DNA of 64,000 bases, from assembly GCF_014803385.1 (NCBI RefSeq), contig NZ_JACYFC010000002.1, positions 248,001 to 312,000 on the forward strand. Reading direction: 5' to 3'. Under the pieces are notes generated by a model, which worked only from the letters and a program-made list of their open reading frames with translations, ran no database searches and had not been told where the DNA came from. The stretch is from Marinomonas colpomeniae. Lineage in GTDB: Bacteria > Pseudomonadota > Gammaproteobacteria > Pseudomonadales > Marinomonadaceae. Shown in pieces: positions 1 through 7,613 of the stretch. A program made the translations under genes and the position numbers. Position 1 is the first letter of the stretch; each line of letters begins with the position of its first letter.

Positions 1-1815
1 GAACTAGAAGCTAACCTAGTGTCTGTTTCTCAAGCTTTGAACGGTTTAGAGACCATCAACGACATAGCATTTACGCAAAATAAAGCCATTTACGATTCTT
101 ATTGGAAAATCCGTAAAGGCTTATTTCCAGCTGTTGGTGCGGTTCGTCCTGTTGGTACAACCGTTATTATTGAAGACGTTGCCTTCCCAGTAGAACAACT
201 TGCAGAAGGCGTGTTGGAGCTGCAAGGTGTTTTCCAAAAGCATGGTTACCATGAAGCGATTTTGTTTGGTCATGCGCTTGAAGGTAATCTGCATTTTGTT
301 TTCACCCAAGGCTTTGAAGACCCAGCCGAAGTGATTCGTTACGAAAAACTCATGGAAGAAGTCGCTCAGTTGGTTGCCGTGAAATACCAAGGTTCTTTAA
401 AAGCCGAACACGGCACTGGTCGAAATATGGCACCCTTCGTCGAGTTAGAATGGGGTAAAGAAGCCTACGACATTATGTGGGAAATTAAGCGCGCGTTTGA
501 TCCTCTGTTCTTGCTGAATCCAGATGTCATTCTTTCTCACAATGCGAACTTGCATGTACAGAATTTGAAACCTATGCCTAAGGCGAACGACAGAGTTGAC
601 ACTTGTATTGAGTGTGGTTTTTGTGAACCTGTTTGCCCTTCTAAATCGCTAACCTTAACACCTCGCCAACGTATTGTTATATGGCGTGAAATTCAAAGTT
701 TAAGCGCGTCAGGCGATAACCCTGAACGTTTGGCGAGATTACAAAAAGACTATGATTATCAATCGATAGACACCTGTGCAGCCTGTGGTCTGTGTTCTAC
801 TCAATGCCCTGTTGGCATAAATACGGGCGATTTAACGAGAGAACTACGGCACGACCGAAATCCAGACAGTAAAATCGGTTATTGGGTCGCCGATCATTTT
901 GAAGGCGTGACGAAAACGGCAAAGGTAGGATTAACGGTAGCGAATGGTGCACGTCATATTTTGGGTAACAAAGGTATGGGCATTGCGACCGGGGTACTGA
1001 ATAAAGTATCTGGCAGTGTGATACCTAAATGGCACAACCAAATGCCGAAACCAGCTGGCTTGATTCCTACGTTTGATTGCAGTGATTTAGAGTCGACTGA
1101 AACATTGAAAGAAGTAATTTATTTCCCAAGTTGCGCAACACGCGTCATGGGGGCAGGACCCAATACGGAAGACAAACGCTCAGTGATGACCGTCATGTTT
1201 TCTGTGCTTGAAAAGGCAGGTTTTAAAATAACTGTACCTGAAGGTGTAGAAAGCCAATGTTGTGGTATGGCGTTTGAGTCCAAAGGTCAATTTGAGGCCG
1301 CTCACCAAAAAGCCAATGACCTCAATACGTTATTGCTCGCAGCGAGTGACAATGGACGAATCCCTGTCGTGTGTGATGTGAGTCCTTGCTCATTACGCAT
1401 GAAGGAAAGTTTAGATTCTCGTTTGGAATTGCATGAACAAGTTAGCTTCTTATCGACGCATGTGATGTCGCATTTAACGCTGAAAGATAAAGTAGAGAAG
1501 ATCGCGCTTCATGTCACTTGCAGTACCACCCGAATGGGATTGGCTGACGATTTTGTTGCCTTGGCGAAACAGTTAGCAGACGAAGTCGTTATTCCACCTG
1601 AGATTACTTGTTGTGGTTTCGCTGGTGACAAAGGTTTCTCAACCCCTGAGCTAAATGCCAGCGCGTTAAAAACCTTAGCCAAAGCCGTAGAAGGCTGTGA
1701 TGTCGGTTATTCCAATAGCCGAACTTGTGAAATCGGTTTGTCAGAACACAGTGGCATCGAGTATCAGTCGATTGTTTACTTGGTTGATCAACTGGCTCAG
1801 TCTTCTGTTTCTTAG
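1..1815 (+). CDS. FAD/Fe-S dehydrogenase, D-lactate dehydrogenase (Dld-II) type, 5'-truncated
   Basis: The reading frame is open from base 1, so this is the 3' part of a longer gene; the family is usually over 900 residues and about 604 are present. The order is the C-terminal half of an FAD-linked oxidase domain (KAEHGTG motif near nt 400-425), a pair of 4Fe-4S motifs (CIECGFCEPVCP near nt 604, CAACGLCSTQCPVG near nt 775), then two CCG cysteine-rich domains ending in CCGMAFE (near nt 1258) and CCGFAGD (near nt 1609). This architecture matches membrane-associated D-lactate or D-2-hydroxyacid dehydrogenases that pass electrons to quinone or cytochrome. The exact substrate cannot be told from this part. 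The GTG at nt 19 is an internal codon, not a start. Confidence 0.88.
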   Translation, partial: ELEANLVSVSQALNGLETINDIAFTQNKAIYDSYWKIRKGLFPAVGAVRPVGTTVIIEDVAFPVEQLAEGVLELQGVFQKHGYHEAILFGHALEGNLHFVFTQGFEDPAEVIRYEKLMEEVAQLVAVKYQGSLKAEHGTGRNMAPFVELEWGKEAYDIMWEIKRAFDPLFLLNPDVILSHNANLHVQNLKPMPKANDRVDTCIECGFCEPVCPSKSLTLTPRQRIVIWREIQSLSASGDNPERLARLQKDYDYQSIDTCAACGLCSTQCPVGINTGDLTRELRHDRNPDSKIGYWVADHFEGVTKTAKVGLTVANGARHILGNKGMGIATGVLNKVSGSVIPKWHNQMPKPAGLIPTFDCSDLESTETLKEVIYFPSCATRVMGAGPNTEDKRSVMTVMFSVLEKAGFKITVPEGVESQCCGMAFESKGQFEAAHQKANDLNTLLLAASDNGRIPVVCDVSPCSLRMKESLDSRLELHEQVSFLSTHVMSHLTLKDKVEKIALHVTCSTTRMGLADDFVALAKQLADEVVIPPEITCCGFAGDKGFSTPELNASALKTLAKAVEGCDVGYSNSRTCEIGLSEHSGIEYQSIVYLVDQLAQSSVS

Positions 1816-1840
1816 TTGCGTATTATCAGTTAACTCACAA

Positions 1841-1889
1841 CAAAGACCAACGCCTCATAACATCCATTCGGCGTTGGTCTTTGTTTCTT
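1841..1889 (+). terminator. Rho-independent terminator after the dehydrogenase gene
   Basis: A 14-bp perfect inverted repeat (CAAAGACCAACGCC, 1841-1854, with 1870-1883) has a 15-base loop and is followed by TTTCTT. It lies 25 bases after the stop codon. Confidence 0.85.
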
Positions 1890-2068
1890 GGCTATTCTTC
1901 AGGTGTGTCTGAGAGGATATTTAGATTTTAAATTACACGTATTATGCTTTCTAAACTTCAAATCATTTTTCTGTCAAAAGCATTAATGAAGTTCCCTTTT
2001 CCTCGTATCATTCATATTGCATTCCTTTGTCTAATCGATGAAATAAGGTTAACTCTGGAAACTCGTAT

Positions 2069-2130
2069 AACAAGATCAATGCCGAGCGGATGTTATCGCT
2101 TTAGCGCCGAAGCAAGGCATTGATCTTGTT
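2069..2130. repeat. 15-bp inverted repeat with structured 32-base spacer
   Basis: AACAAGATCAATGCC (2069-2083) is repeated as its exact reverse complement at 2116-2130. The spacer can itself fold (AGCG/CGCT and CGCTTTAGCG). It lies between two convergent genes and has no T tract on either side, so it is not a classical terminator. It could be a branched mRNA 3' end or a small palindromic repeat element. The rest of the 1890-2180 gap shows nothing else I can support. Confidence 0.6.
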
Positions 2131-2180
2131 GAGCGTTGAAACTCTAGCTCCATTAGTTATCTTAAAGCTATTAGTTAAAA

Positions 2181-2984
2181 CTACAGAACCAAGCTGGTGT
2201 AAATCCCAAATACGCAGACGATGAGTAACGCGACGCCGATGAATCGGAAGAAAACCGCGGTTTCGGCTTGTTGAATGCGGTTGTAGAATCTCTGTCCAAA
2301 AACATGACCGATCAAAGCGCAAGGCAGTAACCAAAGTTGATGGATAAGCTGTAAGTCGATGCCAGCGATAAGGAATGAGGTCATTTTGATTAATACCAAA
2401 ATAAACCAAAGTACGAATAACGTATCGCGAAGTTGGAAACGTGACACTTTGGTGGCGAAGACAGAAACAATAAGCGGCGCGCCGATTAGTGAGGTGCCGC
2501 TGACGTAACCGCCAAGCATAAGGAAGACGGTGTCGAGGATTTTATTATTACTGTAGAACGGTTTGTTCAAAATATACGACACAGCGAAAACAGCGACAAT
2601 CACAAAAATCACGCCGGTGACTATGTCGCTTGGTAATGTCAGTAAACCAAATACGCCGATGAGCTTGGGCCCAATCATAATGCCAAGGGCTTTTTTAAGG
2701 TACCGCCAATCGATATTACTGCGAGTTTCTACTGCCTCGCCCTGCTCTGCAGCTAACCGAGCTTTTGCCTTTGCGTCTTTTGACCCTTGCCATGCAATCC
2801 AGCTTGAAAACACCAATAAATGAACAGAAATAATAGGTAAGAAAATCAATGGTGAGTTTTCTACTAATAATAAAAAAGGCAGCGCAAGCACTGCACCGCC
2901 GAAGCCTAATCCACTACGAACAAAACCACTCCAAATGAAAATGACGCCAATTAAGACGTATTGCCACCATAGTAAATGTTCCAT
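2181..2984 (-). CDS. TauE/SafE family membrane permease
   Basis: A 267-residue polytopic membrane protein of the sulfite exporter TauE/SafE family (TSUP). The first helix carries the GFGGAVLALPFLL-type glycine-rich signature near residues 28-40, and a second half-repeat (GGYVSGTSLIGAPLIV) follows a basic cytoplasmic loop. The family moves sulfite, sulfoacetate or other organosulfur anions across the inner membrane; the substrate here is unknown. I chose the ATG at 2984 (MEHLLWW) over upstream in-frame codons because AGGG sits 6 bases before it and the extra N-terminal 38 residues do not look like part of the family. It stands alone between convergent and divergent neighbours. Confidence 0.82.
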   Translation of the reverse strand: MEHLLWWQYVLIGVIFIWSGFVRSGLGFGGAVLALPFLLLVENSPLIFLPIISVHLLVFSSWIAWQGSKDAKAKARLAAEQGEAVETRSNIDWRYLKKALGIMIGPKLIGVFGLLTLPSDIVTGVIFVIVAVFAVSYILNKPFYSNNKILDTVFLMLGGYVSGTSLIGAPLIVSVFATKVSRFQLRDTLFVLWFILVLIKMTSFLIAGIDLQLIHQLWLLPCALIGHVFGQRFYNRIQQAETAVFFRFIGVALLIVCVFGIYTSLVL

Positions 2985-3145
2985 GTTTATCCCTATTGAA
3001 AAGTGGTATTTTTGAGGAAAATGTAAAGAGAGTATAGTGTAACGATATTTACACTTGTAAGCTAAGCCACCTGAATGCTCGTCTCGAAAGAATGACAAAG
3101 CATTTGTTTGAGTTGTTTTTAGATCGAGTTTTTTAGGAGTAAGGA

Positions 3146-3361
3146 ATGAAGTTTCGTTTGTATTTAGCCGTGCTGATGTCTGGCATTATGTCTTTATTAA
3201 TGTCTGGCTGGATCACATTTATTAACGTCGGAATAACGTCTGATTTTTTAACTTTATGGGCGGCGGCTTGGTGTTTGGCGTGGCCTGTTGCTGGTTTGGT
3301 TGCCTTTACATTTGGCCCATCAGTTCAAAAGTTGAGTGCTTGGTTAGCGAAAAAAAGCTAA
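3146..3361 (+). CDS. DUF2798 family small membrane protein
   Basis: A 71-residue protein with two predicted membrane helices (about residues 4-28 and 36-58), matching in size and pattern the DUF2798 family, whose function is unknown. An AGGAG-type ribosome site lies 8 bases before the ATG. It is monocistronic: a strong hairpin follows directly, and its upstream neighbour (TauE/SafE) is divergent, 161 bases away. Confidence 0.72.
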   Translation: MKFRLYLAVLMSGIMSLLMSGWITFINVGITSDFLTLWAAAWCLAWPVAGLVAFTFGPSVQKLSAWLAKKS

Positions 3362-3385
3362 ACTTTTAAATTTCATTTATGTCTG

Positions 3386-3436
3386 AAAATCGCACGTCGT
3401 TTCAATGTTAGATCAATGAAGACGACGTGCGATTTT
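3386..3436. terminator. Bidirectional terminator between convergent genes
   Basis: A perfect 15-bp inverted repeat, AAAATCGCACGTCGT (3386-3400) with 3422-3436, has A-rich and T-rich ends in both directions. It lies between the DUF2798 gene (+) and the FMN-binding gene (-). Confidence 0.85.
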
Positions 3437-3457
3437 GCATCAAAAACTTTTGAGTTT

Positions 3458-4105
3458 TTAGAAGGCTGTTGGCGGTATCGGTAAAACGTGTTCCGTCGTC
3501 TGTTTTGGATCTTGTTGGCATTCTCCCCACGTGCGATCCATTGGAATCACACCAGCCCAAACAGGCCAGCTGTAATCTTCTGGGTCATCAACGGGTGGTT
3601 CTGCTCGCAGTTTTACTGACGCTTCTTCTATTTTGATTCGTACTAAACCAGTGGCTTTGATTTCATTATCGTTAACAGGTCTTAATTGCTCCCAGCGACC
3701 AGGACTTACCTTGTCTAAAAAAATCTTAAACTGACGCACTTTTTCTTCTTTATTATCAATCAATTCTGGCACACCAAATAGCGTCACAGAACGGTAGTTC
3801 ACCGAGTGATGCATAGCGGAGCGCGCCATTACTAAACCGTCTAACAAACTGACGTTAATACACACTTTTTCTGGTGTGTCGATTGGGCCTTTTACATTAC
3901 GAGCTTTCGAATGCGCGTGCCAATAAAAGTAATCCTCTTCACGCCAATGACAAGTAGGTGTGACAAAGACTTGACCTTCTTTAGTTTGGCCAACATGACA
4001 CATAAGAGCCGCATCAATGATGTCTAAAGCTGTTGCCTTGTCGTAGCTGGCTCTGTTTGGCCCTCTTTTAACTTTACTTAGCGGTGTTTCGAGTGAGTCG
4101 CTCAT
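3458..4105 (-). CDS. Pyridoxamine 5'-phosphate oxidase-like FMN-binding protein
   Basis: A 215-residue protein of the split-barrel PNPOx-related family (Pyridox_ox_2 type). Recognisable parts are the strand with VTPTCHW (about 49-55), the YFYWHAHSKARN segment (about 60-71) that in the family contacts FMN phosphate, and YRSVTLFG (about 108-115). Members reduce or bind flavin, or act on vitamin B6 compounds; the reaction here is unknown. The ATG at 4105 has AAAGGA about 7 bases upstream, while the longer ATG at 4135 overlaps the preceding gene. It is cotranscribed with the GNAT gene (22-base gap) and divergent from a MocR/PdxR-type regulator, so it is probably that regulator's target. Confidence 0.8.
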   Translation of the reverse strand: MSDSLETPLSKVKRGPNRASYDKATALDIIDAALMCHVGQTKEGQVFVTPTCHWREEDYFYWHAHSKARNVKGPIDTPEKVCINVSLLDGLVMARSAMHHSVNYRSVTLFGVPELIDNKEEKVRQFKIFLDKVSPGRWEQLRPVNDNEIKATGLVRIKIEEASVKLRAEPPVDDPEDYSWPVWAGVIPMDRTWGECQQDPKQTTEHVLPIPPTAF

Positions 4106-4127
4106 TAGGTTTCCTTTTGATTCTTTG

Positions 4128-4580
4128 TTAAACATCTAATTCGTAATAAAAACTTTGGCTTTGAGTGAAGCCGACTTTTTCATACAAGGCTTGTGCAGGT
4201 AGATTGTTTGACGATGTTTCAAGCATGAGTCCTCGCGCATCAGTTTCTTTTGCTAGCGCTTTAGAAGCGGCAATGAGCTGTTCGGCAATACCTTGTTTTC
4301 TATAATTGACATCAACAAATAAATCATTTAATAACCAAAGTTTTTTCATGGCTGTTGAGGAAAAAAGCGGATAAAGCTGAGTGAATCCAACGATTGTTTT
4401 TTCACCGTTATTAAGTACTTCAGCAATAAAAATAACTGACTCTTTTTGCTCTATTCTGGACTTAATAAAATCAGTAGCGAGCTCTGTATTATTTTCACAT
4501 CGGTAAAAATCTCGATACTGCTCAAATATTGTGACGACAGGTGTAAGGTCGTTTAACTCTGCTTTTCGAATATCCATCAT
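4128..4580 (-). CDS. GNAT family N-acetyltransferase
   Basis: A 150-residue GNAT-fold protein. Strand 1 is MDIRKAELNDLTPVV, and the acetyl-CoA loop appears as VNYRKQGIAEQLI (about 95-107; Q/R-x-x-G-x-G/A form). The C-terminal ALYEKVGF (about residues 131-138) is the usual GNAT motif B. It transfers an acetyl group from acetyl-CoA to an unknown amine. The start at 4580 is preceded by AAAGGAT; the longer frame to 4700 would run through the divergent promoter. It is the first gene of a two-gene operon divergent from the MocR regulator. Confidence 0.8.
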   Translation of the reverse strand: MMDIRKAELNDLTPVVTIFEQYRDFYRCENNTELATDFIKSRIEQKESVIFIAEVLNNGEKTIVGFTQLYPLFSSTAMKKLWLLNDLFVDVNYRKQGIAEQLIAASKALAKETDARGLMLETSSNNLPAQALYEKVGFTQSQSFYYELDV

Positions 4581-4669
4581 TTTCGTATTATCCTTTGAAT
4601 AAGCGTTCTTTTTTAAGCGCTTTATCTTGTGGGTGAAGGTGTATCTCGTTATAAACAACTCTAGAGGAA

Positions 4670-4718
4670 TCTGGCTTTTATAAAAATAGCCAGAATACAT
4701 ATAAAAAAGCAGGCCAGA
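4670..4718. promoter_or_regulatory. Candidate MocR operator: repeated CCAGA boxes
   Basis: TCTGGCT (4670-4676) is inverted as AGCCAGA (4688-4694), and a direct copy GGCCAGA follows at 4712-4718, 24 bases on. The set lies in the 139-base divergent promoter, next to the regulator's own ATG. MocR-family regulators often bind paired direct or inverted repeats. The assignment as operator is inference. Confidence 0.45.
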
Positions 4719-4719
4719 T

Positions 4720-6225
4720 ATGAAATACGCGATAGGAAGTTTACGGTTTTCTCTTAACGAAGATGGAGCATCGTATTACCAACAATTGATTGAGCAAATT
4801 ACTCAAGGTATTGCGTCAGGAGAGTTATCCGTGGGTGATAAGCTTCCCTCTTCACGTGCTCTGGCTGTGTCTTTGGGCGTTTCAAGAAGTACTACATCAC
4901 GAGCATATGATCAGCTGGTGGCGGAAGGTGTTTTGGTGAGCGAAGAAAAGCGTGGTGTGTTTGTGTCTGCTTTACCTATGGTTGGTCGTCAGAAAACGCT
5001 TTTATTGGATGTTAAAAAGGCGAGTAATAAAATACCGACTAACCAGAAAATTAAAAGAATAGGGTTTGATGCAGGTGTAGATGTTGCTGCTTTTCCAACC
5101 AAGGAGTGGGCAACCAGCATGCGTCGTAGTTGGTTGAATCCTGATATGGCTTTATTGCAGGGTGGTTATCAAACGGGTTACCCAGATTTAAAAGATGCCA
5201 TTGTAGATTACTTGTATCGTGTGCGTGGTCTTGAGTGTGTATCAGAGCAGATTATTGTGACGGCGGGCAATCGAGATTCGTTGATTTTATTACAGCATGC
5301 GCTTACCTCGTTATTAGAATCTAAGAGTCAAGAAGCTAAAAAAGCATCTGTTTCTTGGTGGCTTGAATCCCCTACTTATCCGCCAATGCGTGAAGTCCTT
5401 TCTCAGAAAGACAAAATACACACTATTCATATTGACGATGAAGGTCCTTGTTTACCGAAAGATCGTCTTGTGAATATAGGGATTATAACGCCAAATCGGC
5501 AATATCCTTTAGGGACAGGAATCAGTTCGCAACGTCGACAGCAATGGCTCAAAAAGCTACAAGAACCGTCTTCTGATTGGTGGCTGGTTGAGGACGATTA
5601 TGACAATGAATTTGTGTATCAAGGGCGAAGCGACGTGCCTTTTATGCAGACGGCGAGTATTCATGAAAAGGCGCGAGATCGTGTCTTTTTTGTTGGCAGT
5701 TTTTCGAAAGTCTTGTTCCGTGGCTTACGATTGGGTTTTATTGTCGCGCCTGTAAAGCAAATTGATTTAATTAAACAAAGCCAAGCAACGTTAGGGTCAT
5801 CGGCTTCTTTACCAATTCAGCCTGCTGTTGCTGATTTTATGATTCAAGGCAGTTTTGATCGTCATATCAATCGAATGCGTCGGCATTATCGAATCAAGCG
5901 AGATTTTCTTTTAGCCTTATTGGAAGAAAGTATGAACCCATGGTTTGAATGGAAGAAACCTCGTGGCGGTATGCATATTCTTATTGAGTTCAATGCTGAT
6001 GCAATGAATGCTTTTCCTGATGAATGTCTGGATGCCCGTATAGCCTCTGAGTTGTTGTTACAAAACATACATCTTTCTACGTTATCTTCTCATTATGTTG
6101 ATCAGACAATAACTCGACAAGGTTTCGTGTTGGGTTTTAGTGGATCAACTGAGTCTGCTATGTCTCAGTCTTTATATGCACTACAGGGTTGGTTGCAAAA
6201 ACACATGGGAAAAGAGAGTAAGTGA
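4720..6225 (+). CDS. MocR/PdxR-type GntR-aminotransferase transcriptional regulator
   Basis: A 501-residue fusion. The N-terminal GntR winged helix (about 12-83; KLPSSRALAVSLGVSRSTTSRAY is the recognition region) is joined to a fold-type I aminotransferase domain. PLP-site residues are visible: ITPNRQYPLG (about 255-264), the EDDYDNEF motif with Asp near 293, and the Schiff-base lysine in GSFSK (Lys330). Such proteins sense PLP or amines and control vitamin B6 or amino-compound genes. It is divergent from an acetyltransferase and a PNPOx-like gene, which supports a B6- or amine-linked regulon. Its promoter region carries repeated CCAGA boxes. Confidence 0.88.
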   Translation: MKYAIGSLRFSLNEDGASYYQQLIEQITQGIASGELSVGDKLPSSRALAVSLGVSRSTTSRAYDQLVAEGVLVSEEKRGVFVSALPMVGRQKTLLLDVKKASNKIPTNQKIKRIGFDAGVDVAAFPTKEWATSMRRSWLNPDMALLQGGYQTGYPDLKDAIVDYLYRVRGLECVSEQIIVTAGNRDSLILLQHALTSLLESKSQEAKKASVSWWLESPTYPPMREVLSQKDKIHTIHIDDEGPCLPKDRLVNIGIITPNRQYPLGTGISSQRRQQWLKKLQEPSSDWWLVEDDYDNEFVYQGRSDVPFMQTASIHEKARDRVFFVGSFSKVLFRGLRLGFIVAPVKQIDLIKQSQATLGSSASLPIQPAVADFMIQGSFDRHINRMRRHYRIKRDFLLALLEESMNPWFEWKKPRGGMHILIEFNADAMNAFPDECLDARIASELLLQNIHLSTLSSHYVDQTITRQGFVLGFSGSTESAMSQSLYALQGWLQKHMGKESK

Positions 6226-6450
6226 AGCGTCAATTTAAGGTCTATAATGAATAGAATCTGATAACCCAATTATGATCTTTTTGTATGATTAATGGGTTAT
6301 AAGTAAGTTTTATTTCTCTTAGATCTAGAGTGATATAATTAGGCATATTTTATAAACGGTAGCATCAAATTTCTTGCTTACCTTGGTTCAAGAGATCGGG
6401 CTTTAGATGGATTTTTTTGCGCTCGTAGTATAGTATTCGCCAGAAAAAAA

Positions 6451-6464
6451 TTGATCTAAATCAC
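6451..6464. promoter_or_regulatory. FNR/Anr-like box upstream of cyoA
   Basis: TTGATCTAAATCAC matches the FNR/Anr consensus TTGAT-N4-ATCAA at 9 of 10 defined bases. It lies about 300 bases before cyoA. In E. coli, FNR and ArcA repress cyo when oxygen is absent; the same control is inferred here. Confidence 0.5.
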
Positions 6465-6487
6465 TAAACTGTGCGTAACCAATGATT

Positions 6488-6503
6488 AATTGTTCAAACA
6501 ATT
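6488..6503. promoter_or_regulatory. Palindromic site in the cyo promoter region
   Basis: AATTGTT-CA-AACAATT is a 7-bp perfect inverted repeat with a 2-base centre, 24 bases after the FNR-like box. Its size suits a dimeric repressor. No regulator can be named. Confidence 0.3.
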
Positions 6504-6761
6504 GATTGTGGAGTGCGATTTAAGCTGCTGACTATTGTAAAAGCCTTGGTGCAAAAATATAATCGTCAGGCTTAATTTACACTACATGCAATATGCGATG
6601 TGGTTTTTTGATGGTATCTACGAAGATGCTCATAATTTTATTTTTTAAGCATTCAATTTAGTTTTCATAACTAGATACATTATGTTTATGAATTCTAATG
6701 AGTTTAAGTTAAGCGCCTAGTTTGGTTGTAAAAGCTGTTCTAGGACATTCTGAGGTTACAG

Positions 6762-7613
6762 ATGAAGAAAAAACTGTTCCAGTCAACTATGCTGCTTTCG
6801 CTTGCGCTACTTTTAAGTGGTTGTGAGCTAGCTTTGTTCGATTCAAGCGGTGTCACGGGCAAACAAATGGGTGACACTATTCTACTTACTATGGGATTGA
6901 TGCTTATTGTAGTTATACCAACTATTTTAATGACAATCTGGATTCCATTTAAATACCACGCAAGTAAGAAAGACGAATCTTACGATCCAGAGTGGGAGCA
7001 CTCTAGTAAGATAGAATTTTTTGCTTGGGGTGTACCTATTGTGATTATTGTCGTGCTAGCGACGATCACCTACATTACATCGTATTCACTTGACCCTAGG
7101 AAAGAGCTTGTTTCAGACAAGAAACCTCTGACTATTCAAGTTGTTGCAATGGATTGGAAATGGCTTTTCTTGTTCCCAGAAGAAAAAATAGCAGTGGTTA
7201 ACGAAGTTGCCTTCCCTGTAGATACGCCAATTAACTTTTTGGTTACTTCTCAATCTACAATGAACTCATTCTTTATTCCTAAGCTTGGTGGACAAATTTA
7301 TGCCATGGCTGGTATGGAAAACCGCATAAACATAATGGCTAATGAAATTGGTGAGTACCGAGGTATATCAGCAAACTACAGCGGTTTTGGCTTTGCGGGA
7401 ATGCGTTTTAAAGCAAAAGTAACCTCTGAAGAAGATTTTGGAAAATGGTTAGACGGTGTGAAATCTTCTGGTCGAGTGCTAACTGGTGCTGAATATGATC
7501 GCTTAATTGAAAAGACACGTGATCATAAAGTGGAGTATTTCTCATCAATAGATCCTCTACAATTTAAGAATATTATTGAGTCTTTCACTGGAGCCCAAAA
7601 TGGTTCAAACTGA
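6762..7613 (+). CDS. cyoA: Cytochrome bo3 ubiquinol oxidase subunit II
   Basis: A 283-residue lipoprotein subunit. The signal peptide ends in lipobox LSGC (Cys21), two membrane helices follow (about 38-65 and 85-110), then a cupredoxin domain. The segment [20 protein letters not shown] (about residues 166-185) is the quinol-oxidase version of subunit II. No cysteine occurs after Cys21, so the CuA centre of cytochrome c oxidases is absent. It forms the periplasmic part of the oxidase. A C-terminal COX-aromatic-rich region is present. First gene of cyoABCDE, overlapping cyoB by 14 bases. Confidence 0.95.
   Translation: MKKKLFQSTMLLSLALLLSGCELALFDSSGVTGKQMGDTILLTMGLMLIVVIPTILMTIWIPFKYHASKKDESYDPEWEHSSKIEFFAWGVPIVIIVVLATITYITSYSLDPRKELVSDKKPLTIQVVAMDWKWLFLFPEEKIAVVNEVAFPVDTPINFLVTSQSTMNSFFIPKLGGQIYAMAGMENRINIMANEIGEYRGISANYSGFGFAGMRFKAKVTSEEDFGKWLDGVKSSGRVLTGAEYDRLIEKTRDHKVEYFSSIDPLQFKNIIESFTGAQNGSN

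Larger units (their letters stand above)
6226..6761. other. 536-base regulatory region upstream of cyo operon
   Basis: No gene is seen. ATAACCCA/TGGGTTAT (6261-6300) could end the MocR transcript but has no clear T tract. The rest is AT-rich and contains the FNR-like site and the AATTGTT palindrome listed separately, then a leader to the cyoA start. Confidence 0.6.

Noticed and set aside
1697..1912. Plus-strand 71-codon frame at the end of the first gene
   Set aside because: It lies in another frame of the dehydrogenase gene and runs through its terminator.
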